Shown: piece by piece, positions 15,960 through 22,171 of the stretch
Position numbering within the stretch: position 1 is the first letter of the stretch
How the letters are laid out: every line of letters starts with the position of its first letter
Source: a virus
DNA length: 33,388 nucleotides
Strand: one strand, 5' to 3'
Virus record (IMG/VR): IMGVR_UViG_3300048444_000092
Coordinates: 1-33,388 of that record
Position numbers and translations under genes: made by a program
The notes under the pieces: generated by a model
The model's input: the letters and a program-made list of their open reading frames with translations, nothing else
Databases searched by the model: none
Told to the model about the DNA's origin: nothing

Positions 15960-17045
15960 ATGAAAATAATAAAAACTCAAACTCCAAAAAACATAGTCGA
16001 ATATAACGGAGAGGAATATCCTGCAAACTTAGACCCAACAGATGTTGTTGAAATTTTTCAAACACCTTTAACTGGTTCTTATAACTGGGATTATACTGTT
16101 CAAGATAATCGTATTAAAAAACTATATGAATTAGGTAAAGAACTTAATTGGAATGTAGAAGTCGATGTTGACTGGTCACCAGAATTAAATGATACAATGC
16201 CAGATGGTGAGTTCGAACATAAAGATGCTCAGTGGATAAATCACCCACAATATAAAACTTGGGATAGAATGAGACGTGAAGAGTTTTTTAACGATTTAGA
16301 TAGTTGGGGAACAAGTCAGTTTCTTCATGGCGAACAGGGCGCATTATTAGTTGCAAGTCAATTAACATCATGTGCGCCAACATTTAATGCAAAACTATAT
16401 GCGGCCTCTCAAACTTTTGATGAAGCAAGACACGTTGAAGCATTTAATAAGTATATTCAAACAAGATTAGGAAAAAGATGGCCAGTTGGTAGAGCATTAA
16501 AAGGTTTACTAGATAAAATACTTACTGACCCTAGATGGGATTTAAAATTTATCGGTATGCAAGTAATTATTGAAGGTCTTGCACTAGCGGCCTTTCAAGC
16601 GGCAAAAGAAGGTACTAATGACCCAGTTTATAAACAAATGTTAGAATATATTATAAGAGACGAAGCAAGACACGTTACTTTTGGTATAAATTATTTGACT
16701 GATTTTGTGCAAACACTTTCAGAAGAAGAACAAATGGATAGAGCAAAGTTTGCCTTAGAGGCATGTACTGTCAGCAGAAACAGATTAAAAGCATATGAAG
16801 TATGGAATAAATATGGTCTAAATATAGAAGAGACAGAAGAGTATGAAAAAGGTCATGTATTTCAAACTCAGTTTCAAGATGTATTATTCAGTAGAATAAT
16901 GCCGAATCTTAAAAAGATAGGACTATTACGAGAAGAACTTACGCCTGAATATGAGAAACTAGGTGTTATGGGTTATGCAGAAGGTGATAGTGATTATGAA
17001 ACAAGTTGGGAAGAACTTAGTAAACCATTGAAGGAGGCAGTATGA
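15960..17045 (+). CDS. Ferritin-like diiron protein, putative oxygenase
   Basis: 361 residues. The four-helix diiron signature is complete: a glutamate in FLHGEQGALLVASQL, E-x-x-H in TFDEARHVEAF, a glutamate in VIIEGLALAAF and a second E-x-x-H in IIRDEARHVTFGI. This E...ExxH...E...ExxH order is shared by ribonucleotide reductase R2-like oxidases, AurF-type N-oxygenases and related ferritin-like enzymes. It lacks the usual R2 landmarks, and no R1 subunit is nearby, so an O2-activating oxidase/oxygenase of unknown substrate is the best reading. It starts 1 nt after the tail-tube-like gene, so it should be expressed late. It ends in an ATGA overlap with a small gene. Confidence 0.8.
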   Translation: MKIIKTQTPKNIVEYNGEEYPANLDPTDVVEIFQTPLTGSYNWDYTVQDNRIKKLYELGKELNWNVEVDVDWSPELNDTMPDGEFEHKDAQWINHPQYKTWDRMRREEFFNDLDSWGTSQFLHGEQGALLVASQLTSCAPTFNAKLYAASQTFDEARHVEAFNKYIQTRLGKRWPVGRALKGLLDKILTDPRWDLKFIGMQVIIEGLALAAFQAAKEGTNDPVYKQMLEYIIRDEARHVTFGINYLTDFVQTLSEEEQMDRAKFALEACTVSRNRLKAYEVWNKYGLNIEETEEYEKGHVFQTQFQDVLFSRIMPNLKKIGLLREELTPEYEKLGVMGYAEGDSDYETSWEELSKPLKEAV

Positions 17046-17242
17046 CAAGTGAAATAATTGATGTGTTAATTAAACAATGCGAAGCGGGCATTGAAAGACA
17101 TAAAATGAATGTAAGAGTGCTAACTGAAAAAAGAGTTGGTCTTGCAGAACATGGTGATTTAATAGTGACTATTGAAGAAGAACTAGACAAGATTGCACAC
17201 TACGAAGATAGACTAGAAGTACTAAAAAAACACTTTACATAA
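17042..17242 (+). CDS. Small coiled-coil protein, 66 aa
   Basis: A perfect AAGGAGG Shine-Dalgarno precedes ATG 17042, which overlaps the previous stop as ATGA. Charged, helical throughout (IERHKMNVRVLTEKRVGLAE, EEELDKIAHYEDRLEVLKKH), probably one or two coiled-coil helices. Coupled to the diiron protein, so a partner subunit is possible but unproven. Its last codons carry the -35 of the uvsY promoter. Confidence 0.75.
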   Translation: MTSEIIDVLIKQCEAGIERHKMNVRVLTEKRVGLAEHGDLIVTIEEELDKIAHYEDRLEVLKKHFT

Positions 17243-17262
17243 TCTGCCTAATACTGTATAAT
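17234..17262 (+). promoter_or_regulatory. Sigma-70 promoter of uvsY-uvsW with flanking dyad
   Basis: TTTACA (17234-17239), 17 bp, TATAAT (17257-17262). CTGCCTA (17244-17250) and TAGGCAG (17262-17268) form a perfect 7-bp dyad around the -10, either an operator or a hairpin ending the upstream transcript (TTTATAGG follows). Confidence 0.8.
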
Positions 17263-17285
17263 AGGCAGTTTATAGGAAATATATT

Positions 17286-17735
17286 ATGGTAAATTTAGAA
17301 TCAATACTTGCAGAGTGGAAAGAAGATTCACAGATATCAAAAAATCAATTAGATGAAGTATCTAGAATCACACCTGCATTGCACTCAAAATATCTAGAGT
17401 ATCTTTCACTTACTAAACTCAGATTAAAAAGAGCAGAGTTTGACCAGAAAAATCTGTTAAAAGAAAAATGGTTATATTACGAAGGTAAAATGCCACAAGA
17501 AGATATAGAGAAAAGAGGTTGGAAAGCAGACCCATATGATGGACTTGTTATCACAACAAAAGGTCAGAAAGAAAATTGGTATGATACTGATAAAGAGATT
17601 CAAGATTCTGAATTAAAGTTGCAATATTTACAGACAACTATTGAAACACTAACTGAAATAGTAAACAATCTTACATGGCGACATCAAACGATATCGAACA
17701 TGATTAAGTGGAGACAATTCGAAACTGGAATATAA
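17286..17735 (+). CDS. uvsY: UvsY recombination mediator
   Basis: 149 residues (T4 UvsY is 137). Landmarks: LESILAEWKEDSQISKNQLD at the N-terminus, KLRLKRAEFDQKNLLKEKWL followed by a YYEG turn (T4 KARLDYYSG), and the C-terminal helix TISNMIKWRQFETGI (T4 AIKHIQDMRAFEAG). UvsY loads UvsX on gp32-covered ssDNA. TAGGAAATATATT precedes ATG 17286. Its stop overlaps the uvsW start as TAATG. Confidence 0.92.
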   Translation: MVNLESILAEWKEDSQISKNQLDEVSRITPALHSKYLEYLSLTKLRLKRAEFDQKNLLKEKWLYYEGKMPQEDIEKRGWKADPYDGLVITTKGQKENWYDTDKEIQDSELKLQYLQTTIETLTEIVNNLTWRHQTISNMIKWRQFETGI

Positions 17736-19231
17736 TGCGACCTGCAAATACTATAGAGATTGGTCTCAAAGACCATTCGATGATGTTGATAGATGCCGAA
17801 GGGCATCAACTCAAAGAATTATCTGAATACTTTTCATTCTTTGTCCCTGGGCATAGATATATGCCAGCATTTAAACGTAGAGTCTGGGATGGCAAAATAA
17901 GATTATTTAATCAAATGACACGTGAGTTAAATGTCGGTCTATATCCACATATAAAGAAGTTTGCTCTAGACAGAATGTACCCAATTCAACTTGTCGATAA
18001 TGACGAGTATGGACACCCCGAAGTAAAAAATAAAATACAACACAAGTCTTTAATAAAGTATCTTGATAGTTTAGATGCGCCATTTGAAATAAGAGATTAT
18101 CAGTACGATGCAATATCGCATGGTATAGAAAACAAAAGATGTTTATTATTATCGCCAACTGGTAGTGGTAAATCATTTATTATTTACAATTTATTACGTT
18201 GGTACTATGATAATCACGACAAGAAAATGTTAGTTATTGTTCCGACAACAAGTTTAGTAGAGCAATTATATAAAGACTTCTATGAATATGGGTTTGATGT
18301 TGACAATGAAGTGCATCGTATTTATTCTGGTAAAGATAAAGTGACTGACAAACGTATTATCATTTCTACGTGGCAATCTATCTATCGACTTAAGTTTGAT
18401 TGGTTCGAACAGTTTGGTGCAGTCTTTGGTGATGAAGTGCATTTATTTAAAGCAAAATCATTAACTGGTGTAATGAACAAATGTAAGAATGCAGAATATC
18501 GTTTTGGTACTACGGGTACACTGGACGGTACAGAAACAAATAAATTAGTATTAGAAGGATTGTTTGGTCTAACTCATAAAGTAATCGCAACACGTGATTT
18601 ACAGGTACGTGGTACTCTTGCTGGTTTAGATATTAACGTTCTATTGTTAAGATATCATAATGACGTATGCCACATGATGAAAGGCAAGACATATGCAGAA
18701 GAAGTAGATTATATTGTACGCCACGAAAAACGAAATAACTTTATTAAGAATATGACACTAGATTTAAAAGGCAATACTTTAGTTTTATTTCAGTTTGTCG
18801 AAAAACATGGTAAAGAACTTTTCGAAATAATAAAGAAAGATGCAGACAAAGACCGAAAAGTTTTTTACGTATCTGGTGAAGTAGATGCAAAAGACAGAGA
18901 ACAAATAAGAGGTATAGTTGAAACACAAAAGAATGCGATTATTGTTGCATCATTAGGTACATTTAGTACAGGTATTAATATAAAGAATCTCCACAACATT
19001 GTTTTTGCATCGCCTAGCAAGAGTCAGATAAAAGTATTACAGTCGATTGGTCGTGGTTTGCGACAATCAGACGATGGCAGTAATACAACTTTGTATGATA
19101 TAGCAGACGATATGCATGTGAAGTCACATAAAAACTTTACATTGAGACATAGTGGAGAAAGAATAAAGATATATGCGAAAGAACAATTTCCATATAAAAT
19201 TATTCCTATCAATTTAAAAGGTGATAAATAG
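17735..19231 (+). CDS. uvsW: UvsW helicase (SF2)
   Basis: 498 residues (T4 UvsW is 503). The N-terminal DNA-binding region (FFSFFVPGHRYMPAFKRRVW DGKIR) matches T4. Helicase motifs: LLLSPTGSGKSFII (I), VIVPTTSLVEQLYKDF (Ia), FGDEVHLFKA (II, DEVH), FGTTGTLDG (III), VASLGTFSTGINIKNLHNIV (V) and LQSIGRGLRQSDD (VI). It unwinds R-loops and branched DNA and shuts down origin replication. ATG 17735 is preferred over a longer frame from 17708 because it overlaps the uvsY stop as TAATG. The last codons contain the late-type box of the next gene. Confidence 0.97.
   Translation: MRPANTIEIGLKDHSMMLIDAEGHQLKELSEYFSFFVPGHRYMPAFKRRVWDGKIRLFNQMTRELNVGLYPHIKKFALDRMYPIQLVDNDEYGHPEVKNKIQHKSLIKYLDSLDAPFEIRDYQYDAISHGIENKRCLLLSPTGSGKSFIIYNLLRWYYDNHDKKMLVIVPTTSLVEQLYKDFYEYGFDVDNEVHRIYSGKDKVTDKRIIISTWQSIYRLKFDWFEQFGAVFGDEVHLFKAKSLTGVMNKCKNAEYRFGTTGTLDGTETNKLVLEGLFGLTHKVIATRDLQVRGTLAGLDINVLLLRYHNDVCHMMKGKTYAEEVDYIVRHEKRNNFIKNMTLDLKGNTLVLFQFVEKHGKELFEIIKKDADKDRKVFYVSGEVDAKDREQIRGIVETQKNAIIVASLGTFSTGINIKNLHNIVFASPSKSQIKVLQSIGRGLRQSDDGSNTTLYDIADDMHVKSHKNFTLRHSGERIKIYAKEQFPYKIIPINLKGDK
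19223..19230 (+). promoter_or_regulatory. Late-type promoter GATAAATA, leaderless spacing
   Basis: GATAAATA (one mismatch to TATAAATA) inside the end of uvsW, followed by exactly 5 nt (GTATT) and ATG 19236. Same spacing as the late boxes at 15409, 21262 and 21630. Confidence 0.55.
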
Positions 19232-19235
19232 TATT

Positions 19236-19724
19236 ATGGAAGTAAAACATTTTAAGTTAGACACAGGAGAAGAACTTTTGTGCGAAGTGGTAGAATGGCA
19301 TGATGAAGAAGGGTTTGAAGACGAAATAATAATTCGTAAAGCGGCCAAATTAGTTTACACTAAAACAACAACTGGTATACCTTTTTATTCACTACGCCCA
19401 TGGATGGTGTATCAAGAAAACCTTTCAGATGTTATGACGTTAGACAGAAATCATATTGTCGGTATGGCAACGCCTCCAGATTATTTAATTATACAATGGG
19501 AAGATGCTATTCTAGATATGCAAGAACTTCATAATCAAAGACAGAAAGAAACATTTGCAAAAATGAAAAATTTTTATGAAAAAGCAAAAGATAAACCTGT
19601 ATCAGAATTGATTGGAGATTTATTAGATAATATAAAAGAAAGTATACCGAAAGAAGAGTATGAAGATAATGTGATTGAATTATTTCCTAAAAAAGATGGT
19701 GATGATTCAGATACAATTCATTGA
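19236..19724 (+). CDS. Conserved hypothetical with Sm-like N-terminal strand pattern
   Basis: 162 residues from ATG 19236. The start KHFKLDTGEELLCEVVEW resembles the first strands of an Sm/LSm barrel (residues around a T-G-E-E-L-x-C-E-V core), followed by FYSLRPWMVYQ and a charged helical C-terminal half (QKETFAKMKNFYEKAKDKP), ending in an acidic tail. Proteins of this kind sit near uvsW and gp55 in T4-like marine phages, without known function; RNA binding is only a suggestion from the fold. A GTG start at 19221 would overlap uvsW but is less likely, because the late-type box sits exactly 5 nt before ATG 19236. Confidence 0.8.
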   Translation: MEVKHFKLDTGEELLCEVVEWHDEEGFEDEIIIRKAAKLVYTKTTTGIPFYSLRPWMVYQENLSDVMTLDRNHIVGMATPPDYLIIQWEDAILDMQELHNQRQKETFAKMKNFYEKAKDKPVSELIGDLLDNIKESIPKEEYEDNVIELFPKKDGDDSDTIH

Positions 19725-19752
19725 GTATTCAGCGCCCCGGCGAACTTTAAAG

Positions 19753-19781
19753 ATTATACCACACAAAACATAAATTGTCAA
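19753..19781 (-). promoter_or_regulatory. Consensus sigma-70 promoter pointing into the 3' end of the Sm-like gene (antisense)
   Basis: TTGACA (19776-19781), 17 bp, TATAAT (19753-19758) on the minus strand, both perfect. The predicted RNA starts near 19746 and runs antisense to 19236-19724 and possibly uvsW. No minus-strand gene follows within 4 kb. The first bases contain a GC-rich element (CGCCGGGGCG). Confidence 0.65.
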
Positions 19782-19796
19782 CCATTAATTTAAAGA

Positions 19797-19825
19797 TTGA
19801 CTAAATATGTAACATAGAGTATAAT
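19797..19825 (+). promoter_or_regulatory. Sigma-70 promoter of gp55
   Basis: TTGACT (19797-19802), 17 bp, TATAAT (19820-19825), ending 14 nt before ATG 19840. It is divergent from the antisense promoter at 19753-19781. Confidence 0.8.
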
Positions 19826-19839
19826 ATGGAGAAATGAAA

Positions 19840-20439
19840 ATGACAAAAGCGAGTGAAAAACCACATTACGTAAACAACAAAGAGTTTTCGTTAGCAGTAG
19901 TAGATTATTGTGAGAAAGCAGAGAAGGCAAAAAAACAGAAATCAAAAAAAGTGCCAATCGTACCTGACTACATTGCAGAATGTTTTTTAAAAATAGCAGA
20001 AGGGTTGTCACATAAATCAAACTTTATAAGATATACGTATCGTGAAGAAATGGTCATGGACGCCGTAGAAAATTGTTTAAAAGCAATTAAAAACTATGAT
20101 ATTAAAACTGCAACAAGAACTGGTACACCAAATGCATTTGCATATTTTACTCAGATATCTTGGTATGCATTCTTACGTAGAATCGAAAAAGAAAAGAAAC
20201 AACAAGACATTAAATTAAAATACATCGCCAATGTTGGTATAGATGATTTAGTTGACACACAAGATGGTGATATTAATCCAGACGAATCTACTGCATTTAT
20301 AGACAATCTACGTTCAAGAATCGATGGTGTTAGAGCAAACGATTTATATTGGAAAGATATTGTTACAGAAGAGAAAAAGAAGACAAGAAAGAGACGTGCA
20401 GTAAACGTTGATTCAGATTTAAAAGATTTCTTAAAGTAG
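19840..20439 (+). CDS. 55: gp55 late-transcription sigma factor
   Basis: 199 residues (T4 gp55 is 185). Landmarks: HYVNNKEFSLAVVDY (T4 NYVNNKELLQAIIDW), LKIAEGLSHKSNFIRYTYRE EMVMDAVE, and NAFAYFTQISWYAFLRRIEK EKK, the sigma region-2-like core. It ends in LKDFLK, similar to the T4 C-terminus that contacts the gp45 clamp. It directs host RNA polymerase to TATAAATA boxes, many of which are seen in this window. ATG 19840 is favoured over ATG 19834 because GGAG lies 8 nt before it, versus 2 nt for the upstream ATG. Confidence 0.95.
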   Translation: MTKASEKPHYVNNKEFSLAVVDYCEKAEKAKKQKSKKVPIVPDYIAECFLKIAEGLSHKSNFIRYTYREEMVMDAVENCLKAIKNYDIKTATRTGTPNAFAYFTQISWYAFLRRIEKEKKQQDIKLKYIANVGIDDLVDTQDGDINPDESTAFIDNLRSRIDGVRANDLYWKDIVTEEKKKTRKRRAVNVDSDLKDFLK

Positions 20440-20496
20440 GTATACAGAACCCCCGGATAAGTCTCTAGTCTATAGTATATATACGAACTAAGTTTT

Positions 20497-20817
20497 TCAG
20501 AACTGAACTGACACGCCACATCCACATGACGATACTTCTTTAGGGTTTATTATCTTAAAATACTCGTTGATTCCGTCAACAACCCAATCTAAAGTAGAAC
20601 CTTCTAGATATGGCAATGATACTGCATCTACTACTATATTGAACTTTCCGTAATCTAAAATAGTATCGCTTTCAGCAATGGACTCAACATATTCAATATA
20701 ATACTCAAAACCAGCACACCCACCACCAGTGACCCCAAGACGAATACCACTTCGATTGCCTGTCTCCGTTCTCTCAATCGCTTTAGATATCGCTCCATCT
20801 GTTAACTCAATAACCAT
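20497..20817 (-). CDS. iscA: A-type Fe-S cluster carrier (IscA/ErpA-like)
   Basis: 106 residues, the usual IscA length. The three cluster cysteines are present: GGGCAGFEYYIEY in the middle and SSCGCGVSVQF at the C-terminus. A-type carriers accept clusters from IscU-type scaffolds and pass them to apoproteins. The start overlaps the iscU-like gene by 11 bp, so the two form an operon under a phage late promoter. The 57 bp between this stop and the convergent gp55 stop contain no clear terminator. Confidence 0.93.
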   Translation of the reverse strand: MVIELTDGAISKAIERTETGNRSGIRLGVTGGGCAGFEYYIEYVESIAESDTILDYGKFNIVVDAVSLPYLEGSTLDWVVDGINEYFKIINPKEVSSCGCGVSVQF

Positions 20818-21256
20818 AACCGTTCGGGTCTTCCCATGATTGATTATGTTTTCTATGCTTAGTCTTTTCTTCCCAATCTTCTACTGCACGTTTAATACCT
20901 TCTTCTGCAAGAACAGAACAATGCAATTTAATCGCAGGAAGTTCTAATGCTTCGGCAATGTCTTTATCTTTTATGAGTTTTGCTTCTTCGATAGTTTTAC
21001 CTTTTAGCATTTCGACAAACATCGTTGATGATGCTATCGCACTACCACACCCATATGTTTTAAACTTAACGTCTTCAATTACATCTGTATCAGGATTAAG
21101 TTTGATATCTAATTTCATGACATCACCACATGCTGGTGCGCCTACTAATCCTGTTGCAACATTCGGGTCTTTTGGGTCAAATCTACCCACCGCATGTTTT
21201 TCTGGATTTTTTAATACAGATTCAAATCTGTCTACTACTTTACTACTATATGCCAT
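20807..21256 (-). CDS. iscU: IscU Fe-S cluster assembly scaffold
   Basis: 149 residues; E. coli IscU is 128. The start MAYSSKVVDRFE and GAPACGDVMKLDIK, TYGCGSAIASSTMF and IKLHCSVLAEEGI give the three conserved cysteines, with the conserved aspartate in ACGD. The LPAIK segment resembles the LPPVK site bound by the HscA chaperone in E. coli. A C-terminal extension (HRKHNQSWEDPNGYGY) is not in the bacterial protein. ATG 21256 is 5 nt after a late TATAAATA box, so the mRNA should be leaderless; a longer frame to 21301 would include the promoter. No IscS is nearby, so sulfur must come from host enzymes. Confidence 0.95.
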   Translation of the reverse strand: MAYSSKVVDRFESVLKNPEKHAVGRFDPKDPNVATGLVGAPACGDVMKLDIKLNPDTDVIEDVKFKTYGCGSAIASSTMFVEMLKGKTIEEAKLIKDKDIAEALELPAIKLHCSVLAEEGIKRAVEDWEEKTKHRKHNQSWEDPNGYGY

Positions 21257-21261
21257 ACTAC

Positions 21262-21269
21262 TATTTATA
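21262..21269 (-). promoter_or_regulatory. T4-type late promoter of iscU-iscA, leaderless spacing
   Basis: TATAAATA on the minus strand, then GTAGT (5 nt), then ATG 21256. Same spacing as at 15409, 19223 and 21630. Confidence 0.82.
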
Positions 21270-21301
21270 AGAATCGTGTAGTTGATTGTATAGTAGTTCA
21301 A

Positions 21302-21550
21302 TGTCTCGGGGACTGCCCGATTTCTTACACTCTATTTTTTATCTAGGTGGTTTCGGCCTTCCACCATAACAAGTATCGTTTTACTGCAAATCCCAACCCA
21401 ACTACGTAAGAATTTCATTGCAATCATTGTTCGATGTTTACTCTAGTCTCACTACTATATGCCACGTCTTAATTGACTTTAACAACTAGAACATCTTTTC
21501 TGAGTCTCACAACAACCAACCAACTACGACTCTTCTCTACTTGTGATTTC
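21302..21550. other. Non-coding spacer between tRNA and iscU, with internal repeats
   Basis: No convincing long gene. It contains TCGGG/CCCGA (21305-21320) and GGTGG/CCACC (21347-21364) hairpins. The 14-mer ACTACTATATGCCA (21451-21464) is repeated exactly at the start of iscU (21242-21255), and CCAACCAACTACG-type segments occur near 21396 and 21518. On the minus strand a 31-codon frame from ATG 21427 to 21332 (begins MIAMKFLRSWVGI) exists without a Shine-Dalgarno; it may be a tiny gene or chance. Confidence 0.5.
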
Positions 21551-21624
21551 TGGCGGTCTCTAGGGGAATCGAACCCCTACTTCGTCTTAGACAGAGACAA
21601 GTTCTACCATTAAACTAAGAGACC
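21551..21624 (-). tRNA. tRNA-Asp-like (anticodon GTC), CCA encoded
   Basis: A full cloverleaf on the minus strand: acceptor GGTCTCT/AGAGACC, D stem GTTT/GAAC, anticodon stem TGTCT/AGACG with loop CTGTCTA, T arm AGGGG-TTCGATT-CCCCT, discriminator G and genomic CCA. The loop places GTC at 34-36, and G73 fits an Asp identity. Position 37 is T (U), where a purine is expected, and 38 is A. A late TATAAATA box ends 5 nt before tRNA nucleotide 1, so the primary transcript may begin at the mature 5' end. Confidence 0.9.
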
Positions 21625-21629
21625 AATGT

Positions 21630-21637
21630 TATTTATA
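21630..21637 (-). promoter_or_regulatory. T4-type late promoter placed to start at tRNA nucleotide 1
   Basis: TATAAATA on the minus strand, then ACATT (5 nt), then the first G of the tRNA (21624). Its first T is also the last T of the T-run of the upstream terminator. Confidence 0.7.
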
Positions 21638-21692
21638 AAAAAACCCCGGTCAAGGGAAGGGTGCTACCACTTCAAAATCTACCTCACCGGGG
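21637..21692 (-). terminator. Intrinsic terminator of the small RNA upstream of the tRNA
   Basis: CCCCGGT (21686-21692) pairs with ACCGGGG (21644-21650) on the minus strand, followed by seven T (21637-21643). The loop contains a smaller hairpin. A competing hairpin TCACC-CCC-GGTGA overlaps the 5' arm (21685-21697). Confidence 0.75.
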
Positions 21693-21765
21693 GTGAACGT
21701 CTGTCGACCTTTGACTTTACGCCGTTATTTTATTCTGAATCTTACCTCTCTTTCTTATTTTCAAT
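21638..21765 (-). ncRNA. Putative small non-coding RNA, about 125 nt, with own promoter and terminator
   Basis: Bounded by a consensus promoter (21772-21800) and a hairpin plus T7 terminator. No ATG frame of useful length lies within it. It could be a regulatory sRNA or an attenuated leader of the downstream tRNA/iscU region: the TCACC-CCC-GGTGA hairpin and the terminator stem are mutually exclusive. Confidence 0.6.
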
Positions 21766-21771
21766 ACAAGT

Positions 21772-21800
21772 ATTATAATAGGTTCGGCAACAATTGTCAA
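21772..21800 (-). promoter_or_regulatory. Consensus sigma-70 promoter of the small RNA
   Basis: TTGACA (21795-21800), 17 bp, TATAAT (21772-21777), minus strand. Back to back with the plus-strand promoter at 21824. Confidence 0.85.
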
Positions 21801-21823
21801 CCATTTTTTAAAAAATATTTTAC

Positions 21824-21852
21824 TTGACAATTCTTGTTGAACTTGTTATTAT
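21824..21852 (+). promoter_or_regulatory. Sigma-70 promoter, leaderless spacing, -10 in a palindrome
   Basis: TTGACA (21824-21829), 17 bp, TATTAT (21847-21852), then 6 nt and ATG 21859, which falls at the expected +1. The -10 is in the dyad TTGTTATTATAACAA (21843-21857), which occurs identically at 23293-23307. Confidence 0.82.
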
Positions 21853-21858
21853 AACAAT

Positions 21859-22131
21859 ATGAATAATCTTACATTTCTAAAAGAAACTACAGATTGGGGT
21901 GAATACGAAACTCCTAATAACACTTACATTGTAGATGATAAAGGTTACTTAGTTGCTTTTATTAGAGAAGGTGAGACTAGAGCAAGACGTTTTGCTACTC
22001 CTATCAAAAAGTTTGATAAGAGATACAGAACTTTTGAAAAAGTCAAAGTAACTCCTTCAGAGTGGGTTTGGGCAGATATCAGATATAGTAAAAAGAAATC
22101 TGCTACTTATGGACCATACACAACAAAATAG
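21859..22131 (+). CDS. Small conserved hypothetical protein, 90 aa, leaderless mRNA
   Basis: A basic protein (pattern FLKETTDWGEYETPNNTYIV, GYLVAFIREGE, YRTFEKVKVTPSEW) with probable beta structure and no membrane segment. ATG 21859 lies exactly where the promoter's +1 is predicted, so no ribosome-binding site exists. It is the first gene of an early unit and is followed directly by the bS21 promoter. I do not recognise its family; the expression pattern suggests an early host-takeover role, which is only inference. Confidence 0.8.
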   Translation: MNNLTFLKETTDWGEYETPNNTYIVDDKGYLVAFIREGETRARRFATPIKKFDKRYRTFEKVKVTPSEWVWADIRYSKKKSATYGPYTTK

Positions 22132-22134
22132 TTC

Positions 22135-22163
22135 TTGACATTTTTTGTTTAGTTAAGTATAAT
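22135..22163 (+). promoter_or_regulatory. Consensus sigma-70 promoter of the bS21 gene
   Basis: TTGACA (22135-22140), 17 bp, TATAAT (22158-22163), then 8 nt and ATG 22172, giving a 5' leader of about 0-3 nt. GTTTAGT (22147-22153) and ACTAAAC (22164-22170) form a 7-bp dyad around the -10. Confidence 0.88.
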
Positions 22164-22171
22164 ACTAAACA

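Noticed and set aside
21302-21550. Second tRNA in the spacer
   Set aside because: No TTCGA-type T loop or matching acceptor stem.
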